Shown here: one piece after another, positions 61,222-64,000 of the stretch
Layout: each line of letters opens with the position of its first letter
Numbering within the stretch: position 1 is the stretch's first letter
Assembly: GCF_001589285.1 (NCBI RefSeq)
Contig: NZ_JEMA01000255.1
Span: forward strand, 7,527-71,526
Direction: 5' to 3'
Origin: Sorangium cellulosum
GTDB lineage: Bacteria; Myxococcota_A; Polyangia; Polyangiales; Polyangiaceae
DNA length: 64,000 nucleotides
Notes under the pieces: generated by a model
Told to the model about the DNA's origin: nothing
The model's database searches: none
The model's input: only the letters and a program-made list of their open reading frames with translations
Program-made: the position numbers and the translations under genes

Positions 61222-62148
61222 GTGCTGCCCAGAGCCTTCGCCTGCGCCGCTGTGTTGCTGTCGCTCGTGGCATCCCCGACGCCGGCGCGCGCGTCGGCCT
61301 GCTGCGGGACGGGCCACGGGGCCGCGCAGTGGCTCGCCCCCTCGGAGCGCGCCGCCGCGACCTTCTCCCTCCGGATGACGGAGCAGATCGGGGCGTGGAC
61401 GGCCGCGCGCGACTTCGCGCCGTCCGGCGAGGGCGTCTACCGCCGCGAGCTGAGGGCCGAGGCCGCTTGGATGGTGCGCGTCAGGGAGCGCTTCCAGGTC
61501 GGCGTCGCCGTCCCGCTGATCGGCGCGTGGGGCGGGTCCGCCGACGGCGCGTCCTCCGCGGGCGGCGGGCTGGGCGACGTCAGCGCCGCAGGACGGATCA
61601 CGGTTGTCGAGGACCACCTGTCGCCGTGGATCCCGGCGGCCGCGTTCACTGTCGGCGCGTCCATCCCGATCGGGAGCTCCCAGGACGCCGCGATCGATCC
61701 GCTCGGCGTCGACGCGACAGGCCTCGGCGTGGCCGAGGTCCGGCCGGGGATGCTCTTCGAGAAATCGTGGGGCTCGTTCCAGGCGCTGCTCGCCGCCTCG
61801 GTCAGCGTCCGCACCAGCTACCGTCTACCGACAGGCGAGCGGATCGCGCCCGGAGACCGCGCGCAGATCCTCGTGGCCGCGGGGCCCGTGTGGCCCTCCG
61901 GGGTCTCGCTCGCCGCGGGCGGCCTTTACGAGCGCGAGGGGCCGCCGCGCGAGGACCGCCACCTCATCGGGAGCAAGGTGCGCGAGCGAACGGCGCTGCT
62001 CGCCGTGCTGGCGTACGACATCAGCGCGCGCTGGACCGCCGTCGGCAACCTCCAGGCGGACCTGCCCATCGCCGGGATCGGCCGCAACGAGGGCGCCTTC
62101 GTCGCCCTGTCCGCTGGCCTTCGTCACGTGTGGGGGAGACATGACTGA
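61222..62148 (+). CDS. Exported beta-barrel-like protein, unknown
   Basis: Encodes 308 aa from a GTG at 61222 with TAGGAG upstream; an ATG at 61186 would only lengthen the n-region. A Sec signal ends in PARASA, followed by CCGTGHG, a Cys-Cys pair at the mature N-terminus. The body alternates strands: RERFQVGVAVPLIGAWGGSA, PAAAFTVGASIPIGSS, and LLAASVSVRTSYRLPTGE, typical of outer-membrane barrels of the transporter type. It overlaps the FixH-like gene by 8 bp. Metal transport is an inference from context. Confidence 0.75.
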   Translation: MLPRAFACAAVLLSLVASPTPARASACCGTGHGAAQWLAPSERAAATFSLRMTEQIGAWTAARDFAPSGEGVYRRELRAEAAWMVRVRERFQVGVAVPLIGAWGGSADGASSAGGGLGDVSAAGRITVVEDHLSPWIPAAAFTVGASIPIGSSQDAAIDPLGVDATGLGVAEVRPGMLFEKSWGSFQALLAASVSVRTSYRLPTGERIAPGDRAQILVAAGPVWPSGVSLAAGGLYEREGPPREDRHLIGSKVRERTALLAVLAYDISARWTAVGNLQADLPIAGIGRNEGAFVALSAGLRHVWGRHD

Positions 62149-62605
62149 CCTTCGTGATCGTCCGCCGACAGCCGTGCCCTCGGGTCGTCGCGCGGCGCGG
62201 GCCCGCGGCGCGGCGCTCGCGGCGCTCGCCCTCTTCGCGCTCCACGGCTGCGGCGCGCCGCGCGCGGGCGAGGACTCCGGGAGCCGGATGGGGATCGGCC
62301 GGAACGGGCGCATCGAGTTCGCGGTGGAGCCGACGGCGCCGCTCGCGCAAGGCAGGAACACCTTCCACGTGCGGCTCACCTGGGCCGATTCGGGGAATCC
62401 GGTGAAGCGGATCAGGCTCCGCGCCCACGCCATGATGCTCGGCATGGCCCACGGGGCGTCGACGAGCGACGGCGAGGAGATCGAGCCCGGGCTCTACGAG
62501 GTGGCCGACGTCGCGTTCTCGATGGGAGGCCTCTGGGACGTGCAGCTCCGCGCCCTGGACGCGTCCCTCATCGACGAGGCGGAATTCGAGTTCGAGGTGC
62601 ACTAG
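62141..62605 (+). CDS. FixH/YtkA-like lipoprotein
   Basis: Encodes 154 aa starting at the ATG at 62141 within the end of the upstream gene. The signal ends in LALFALHGC, a lipobox. The mature domain is an Ig-like fold: PLAQGRNTFHVRLTWADSG, then RLRAHAMMLGMAHGASTSDG and GGLWDVQLRALD. His, Met and Met-A-H-G spacing resembles copper-binding YtkA/FixH-type proteins of respiratory or copper systems. Copper delivery is inferred, not shown. Confidence 0.75.
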   Translation: MTDLRDRPPTAVPSGRRAARARGAALAALALFALHGCGAPRAGEDSGSRMGIGRNGRIEFAVEPTAPLAQGRNTFHVRLTWADSGNPVKRIRLRAHAMMLGMAHGASTSDGEEIEPGLYEVADVAFSMGGLWDVQLRALDASLIDEAEFEFEVH

Positions 62606-62616
62606 GCTCTCGCCCC

Positions 62617-64000
62617 GTGCGAAATCTTAGAGAGGAGACGTCCTGCGCGCGCCGCAGGTGCAGCGGGACGAGCGCGCCGCGGCGCCGTGCCCTGGTGGCC
62701 TCCGCCGCGGCGCTGCTCTCGGTCGCGGCGGTCGCCGCGCCTGCCTCGGCCAACGGCCGCTTCCCGGCCGCGGGGCAGATCGCGGCCCACCCGAGCGACC
62801 CGTCGCGCCTGATCGTGCGCGCGACCTACGGCCTGCTCGCCACGCAGGATGGCGGCGAGGAGTGGCGCTGGATCTGCGAGCCGGTCGTGGGCTTCGGCGA
62901 CAACGAGGACCCGATGGTGGCGTTCCTCGCCGACGGTACGATCATCGCGGGCGTGTTCGACGGGCTCAGCGCGTCGAGGAACGGCGGCTGCGACTGGTCG
63001 TTCGCCGCGGGCGACCTCCAGGACCGCTACGTGATCGACCTCTCGGCCGATCGCGAGGACCCGTCCCGGGCCGTGCTCGTCGTCAGCACGGGGCTCGGGT
63101 CGGGGCGGTTCCTGACCCAGCTCTGGGAGACGAGCGACAACGCGGAGCGCTGGACCAAGGCGGGCGTCGACCTGCCCGAGGACTTCCTCGCGCACACCGT
63201 CGACGCGGCCCCCTCGCGCCGCGAGCGCGTGTACGTGAGCGGCCGCTTCGGCGCGCCCGACTACGCCGGGGCGCTCGAGCGGACCGACGATCGCGGCGCG
63301 ACGTGGACGCGGCTCGACATCCCGGACAGCAACGACAGGCGCCTGCCGTACCTGGGCGCGGTCGATCCCGCCGACCCCGACACAGTCTACGTGCGGCTCG
63401 ACGGCGAGCCGGCCGACGCGCTGATCGCCTCGCACGACGGCGGGGAGACCTTCACCACGATCTTCGAGGGCCAGGGCAACCTCCTCGGCTTCGCGCTGTC
63501 GCCGGACGGAGGGAGCGTGATCGTGGGCGGCCCCCAGGACGGGATCTGGCGCGCGCCGGCGAGCTCGCTCGAGTTCGAGAAGATCTCGGACGTCGGCGCG
63601 CGGTGCTTGACCTGGACCGCCGAGGGGATCTTCGCCTGCGGCGACGAGTTCACCGACGGCTTCACCGTGGGCCGCTCGATCGACGAGGGAGAGACCTTCG
63701 CCGCGCTCCTGCACCTCGACGGGCTCTGCGGTCCGCTCGAGTGCGCGCCCGACAGCGGCATGGCGTCGACGTGCACCGACCTCTGGGGCGCGACGGAGCT
63801 CACCATCGACTCCCGGCAGTGCGGCGGTGACGCCGGGACCGGCAGCGGCAGCGGCAGCGGCGGAGGATCGGATCCGCCGCCCGCGGGCGAGGCGGACGGG
63901 TGCGGGTGCAAGATCGGCGCGGCCGGGGCGCAGCCGGCGGCGCCGTCCGGGGGCCGAGCGATCTGGCTCGCGCTCCCGCTCGCCGGCGCGCTCGCGCGGA
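62617..64000 (+). CDS. Exported sortilin/BNR-like protein with MYXO-CTERM-like tail, right end truncated
   Basis: About 461 residues are visible from a GTG at 62617; the C-terminus runs off the window. A signal follows Arg-rich sequence (ALVASAAALLSVAAVAAPAS). Beta-propeller blades repeat Asp-box-like phrases: ATYGLLATQDGGEEWRWICE, ERTDDRGATWTRLD and ASHDGGETFTTIFEG and SIDEGETFAALL. A Gly/Ser linker precedes DGCGCKIG and WLALPLAGALAR, which fits the MYXO-CTERM sorting tag (Cys motif, transmembrane helix, Arg). Such proteins are anchored or released by a myxobacterial sorting protease. It follows the FixH-like gene by 11 bp. Confidence 0.8.
   Translation, partial: MRNLREETSCARRRCSGTSAPRRRALVASAAALLSVAAVAAPASANGRFPAAGQIAAHPSDPSRLIVRATYGLLATQDGGEEWRWICEPVVGFGDNEDPMVAFLADGTIIAGVFDGLSASRNGGCDWSFAAGDLQDRYVIDLSADREDPSRAVLVVSTGLGSGRFLTQLWETSDNAERWTKAGVDLPEDFLAHTVDAAPSRRERVYVSGRFGAPDYAGALERTDDRGATWTRLDIPDSNDRRLPYLGAVDPADPDTVYVRLDGEPADALIASHDGGETFTTIFEGQGNLLGFALSPDGGSVIVGGPQDGIWRAPASSLEFEKISDVGARCLTWTAEGIFACGDEFTDGFTVGRSIDEGETFAALLHLDGLCGPLECAPDSGMASTCTDLWGATELTIDSRQCGGDAGTGSGSGSGGGSDPPPAGEADGCGCKIGAAGAQPAAPSGGRAIWLALPLAGALAR

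Overview
The window looks like chromosomal DNA of a cellulolytic myxobacterium of the Sorangium/Polyangium type. It has very high GC with strong third-position GC, many lipoproteins, an IgGFc-binding-type lipoprotein, an FHA-type enhancer-binding protein, an ATPase/TPR pair, a GH5 glycosidase and a Cys-rich MYXO-CTERM-like tail at the right edge. The genus is inferred from gene style, not from a marker gene. No rRNA, tRNA, CRISPR array, insertion sequence or prophage was seen.

Layout. 1-7.4 kb: a truncated secreted protein, a membrane-anchored PP2C phosphatase and two overlapping beta-propeller-like lipoproteins. 7.5-14.5 kb: mutS, then a convergent pair of large surface lipoproteins. 14.6-17 kb: rpsB-tsf, with a clear promoter, an elaborately folded leader and a large intergenic hairpin. 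17-25.6 kb: a polysaccharide deacetylase, an ATPase/TPR pair that overlaps by ATGA, decayed 21-bp repeats, crcB/fluC, a truncated AAA ATPase running into an orphan MlaF-like ATPase, and a small conserved-looking protein. 25.6-32.4 kb: a CheR-like methyltransferase, glnD, a TPR lipoprotein and the chromosomal parAB operon (minus strand). 32.8-41.6 kb: a 54-residue acidic microprotein with its own intrinsic terminator, then the protein quality-control block tig-clpP-clpX-lon, then purH.

41.7-44.1 kb holds the most unusual element. A ParA-type ATPase with two N-terminal zinc-knuckle modules is followed immediately by 15 tandem 33-bp imperfectly palindromic repeats, and then by a ribbon-helix-helix protein. 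The order resembles a type Ib plasmid partition cassette (ATPase, centromere repeats, RHH adaptor) but sits on the chromosome, about 10 kb from the canonical parAB. Next come a Bax-inhibitor-1-like membrane protein ending at a 107-bp near-perfect inverted repeat, a GH5 lipoprotein, DUF4112 and DUF4126 membrane proteins, a FadL-like barrel, a molybdopterin oxidoreductase, an unknown Pro-rich protein, an RluA-family pseudouridine synthase and a VWA lipoprotein.

55.1-64 kb: a lower-GC stretch with a small secreted protein and a Het-C-like lipoprotein, an FHA-type AAA+ regulator lacking the GAFTGA loop, glgA, and an outer-membrane-barrel / FixH-like lipoprotein / WD40-BNR-like MYXO-CTERM protein cluster that runs off the right edge.
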